Below are positions 6,107 through 7,452 of a DNA stretch of 7,452 nucleotides, piece by piece. Position 1 is the stretch's first letter, and each line of letters opens with the position of its first letter. Below the pieces are notes generated by a model. That model saw only the letters and a list, made by a program, of their open reading frames with translations. It was not told the DNA's origin and searched no databases. Made by a program: the position numbers and the translations under genes. Origin of the DNA: an uncultured Cyanobium sp. (GTDB lineage Bacteria; Cyanobacteriota; Cyanobacteriia; PCC-6307; Cyanobiaceae); the NCBI GenBank assembly GCA_937919075.1, contig CALFOF010000032.1, positions 1 through 7,452 on the forward strand, written 5' to 3'.

Positions 6107-7417
6107 ATGCACATCGCCGTCGTCGGGCTCAGCCATCGCACGGCTCCAGTCGAAATCCGGGAGCGCCTCAGCATCCCGGAGCAGACGATGGAGGAATCCC
6201 TCCACATCCTGCGCGGCGATGCCCAGGTGCTTGAGGCGTCCATCCTCAGCACCTGCAACCGGCTTGAGATCTACACCCTGCTGCGCCACCCCGAGCAGGG
6301 CATCACGGCCGTGGGCTCCTTCCTGAGCCAGCACTCGGGCCTTGATTTCGGCGAACTCACCCCCCACCTCTTCACTTATCACCATGAAGAGGCGGTGGGT
6401 CACCTGCTGCGGGTGGCTTCAGGGCTCGACAGCCTGGTGTTAGGGGAGGGGCAGATCTTGTCCCAAGTGAAAAAGATGGTGCGGCTGGGCCAGGAGCACG
6501 GCTCGATCGGCCCGATCCTCAACCGGCTGCTCACCCAGGCGGTGAGCACCGGCAAGCGGGTGCGCACCGAAACCAATCTCGGCACCGGCGCCGTATCGAT
6601 CAGCTCGGCGGCGGTGGAGCTGGCCCAGCTCAAGGTGGGCCAGAGCCGCGGCCTCGACGACCTTGTGTCCCTTGAAGGCGAGCAGGTGGCGGTGGTGGGA
6701 GCGGGGCGCATGTCCCGGCTGCTGCTGCAGCACCTGCAGGCCAAGGGCTGCCGCGCGCTGGTGCTGCTCAATCGCACCGTGTCACGGGCGGAAGCTCTGG
6801 CGGCGGATTTTCCCGAGCTGCCGGTGCAATGCCGGCCGCTCGAAGACCTGGACCATTGCCTCAGCACCTGCTCGCTGGTGTTCACCAGCACAGCCGCCGA
6901 AGAGCCGATCATCGACGCCGCCCGGCTGGAAGGGCTCAACCGCCGCTCCTCGCTGAAGCTGATCGACATCGGCGTGCCGCGCAACATCAGCTCCGACGTC
7001 GCCGGGCTGGTTGGGGTGGAGGCCTTCGATGTGGACGATCTGCAGGAGGTGGTGGCCCGCAACCAGGAGGCCCGCCGTGAGATCGCCGCCGAAGCCGAAG
7101 GGCTCCTGCAGGAGGAAGCCCGCCAGTTCCTCGACTGGTGGGATGGCCTGGAAGCGGTGCCCACCCTCAACAGGCTCCGCCAGCAGCTGGAACTGATTCG
7201 CGAGCAGGAGCTGCAGAAAGCGCTCAGCCGCATGGGCCCCGATCTCTCGGCACGGGAACGCAAGGTGGTGGAAGCCCTCACCAAGGGCATCGTCAACAAG
7301 ATTTTGCACAGCCCGGTCACCCATCTGCGGGCCCCCCAGCCACGGCAGCAACGCCACCAATCCATGAAGGTGCTCCATGAGCTGTTCGCGCTTGATGAGC
7401 CCAGCGGAGAAGGCTGA
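6107..7417 (+). CDS. hemA: Glutamyl-tRNA reductase
   Basis: The enzyme reduces glutamyl-tRNA(Glu) with NADPH to glutamate 1-semialdehyde, the committed step of the C5 route to haem, chlorophyll and bilins. The 436 residues have all three domains: an N-terminal catalytic domain (about 1-160) with nucleophile Cys50 in STCNR (48-52) and conserved His99; an NADPH-binding Rossmann domain (about 170-320) with [10 protein letters not shown] (194-203), LLNRT (220-224) and [10 protein letters not shown] (286-295); and a C-terminal dimerisation helix bundle (about 325-430). [15 protein letters not shown] (7-21) and [18 protein letters not shown] (105-122) are family hallmarks. The ATG lies nine bases after the glpX stop. 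The spacer is CCCCACCCC, so there is no Shine-Dalgarno sequence, and translation may depend on ribosomes arriving from glpX. In related genomes glgC usually follows; only 35 bases remain here, and they show no gene start. Confidence 0.97.
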   Translation: MHIAVVGLSHRTAPVEIRERLSIPEQTMEESLHILRGDAQVLEASILSTCNRLEIYTLLRHPEQGITAVGSFLSQHSGLDFGELTPHLFTYHHEEAVGHLLRVASGLDSLVLGEGQILSQVKKMVRLGQEHGSIGPILNRLLTQAVSTGKRVRTETNLGTGAVSISSAAVELAQLKVGQSRGLDDLVSLEGEQVAVVGAGRMSRLLLQHLQAKGCRALVLLNRTVSRAEALAADFPELPVQCRPLEDLDHCLSTCSLVFTSTAAEEPIIDAARLEGLNRRSSLKLIDIGVPRNISSDVAGLVGVEAFDVDDLQEVVARNQEARREIAAEAEGLLQEEARQFLDWWDGLEAVPTLNRLRQQLELIREQELQKALSRMGPDLSARERKVVEALTKGIVNKILHSPVTHLRAPQPRQQRHQSMKVLHELFALDEPSGEG

Positions 7418-7452
7418 GTTCCAGATCACCGACTGGGGGTCACGTGCTCCGG

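Noticed and set aside
4907..6403. Long open frame on the minus strand continuing upstream of rpe for about 500 codons, opposite glpX
   Set aside because: It mirrors the codon structure of glpX in GC-rich DNA. The translation is low in complexity, rich in Gly/Ala/His/Val, and resembles no family. The Rpe homology begins exactly at ATG 4906.
6400..7429. Minus-strand open frames opposite hemA (6400-7365 and 6782-7429)
   Set aside because: hemA on the plus strand is unmistakable over the whole region. The antisense translations are Ser/Arg-rich or His/Gln-rich and without motifs.
7418..7452. Possible terminator or start of the next gene after hemA
   Set aside because: Only 35 bases remain. No strong inverted repeat, start codon with ribosome site, or recognisable coding is visible; glgC downstream would be expectation only.

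Overview
The window looks like ordinary core chromosome of a GC-rich unicellular picocyanobacterium of the marine or brackish Synechococcus/Cyanobium type. The evidence is the family signature of the proteins: a 334-residue cyanobacterial-type class II fructose-1,6-/sedoheptulose-1,7-bisphosphatase (GlpX), a glutamyl-tRNA reductase, a System II cytochrome c haem-ligation protein (CcsA) and an Rpe, packed densely with GC-rich codon choice throughout. The order rpe/glpX/hemA (with glgC usually next) is, from memory, the conserved picocyanobacterial order. I could not run a database search to confirm this.

Left part (1-3996, all on +): the last 10 codons of an unidentified upstream gene overlap the start of a DUF309 protein. 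After 86 bases comes a tightly coupled three-gene set, lptA-like / lptB / LptF-G-type permease, in which each start codon overlaps the previous stop codon (ATGA, then GTGA). This is the lipopolysaccharide export machinery: a periplasmic OstA/LptA bridge, a cytoplasmic ATPase and an inner-membrane permease. ccsA follows after 46 bases and may be co-transcribed; it makes the membrane protein that delivers haem to c-type cytochromes.

Centre (3997-5092): ccsA and rpe converge on a 226-base non-coding stretch that contains a perfect 11-bp-stem hairpin, a likely bidirectional terminator, plus a small 15-bp tandem repeat. rpe (minus strand) and glpX (plus strand) then diverge from a 186-base region holding a perfect 14-bp palindrome between two candidate -10 elements. 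Both genes serve carbon fixation (regeneration of RuBP), so a shared control point is plausible but unproven.

Right part (5093-7452, +): glpX, then hemA only 9 bases later, probably one transcript. HemA commits glutamyl-tRNA to tetrapyrrole synthesis (haem and chlorophyll). The last 35 bases hold no recognisable feature.

No mobile element, CRISPR array, tRNA, rRNA, toxin-antitoxin or defence system was seen, and I found no convincing previously undescribed system. The most worthwhile items are the palindrome between rpe and glpX, the single-permease Lpt operon, and the GTG start of glpX, which automatic annotation could easily place 38 codons too far upstream.
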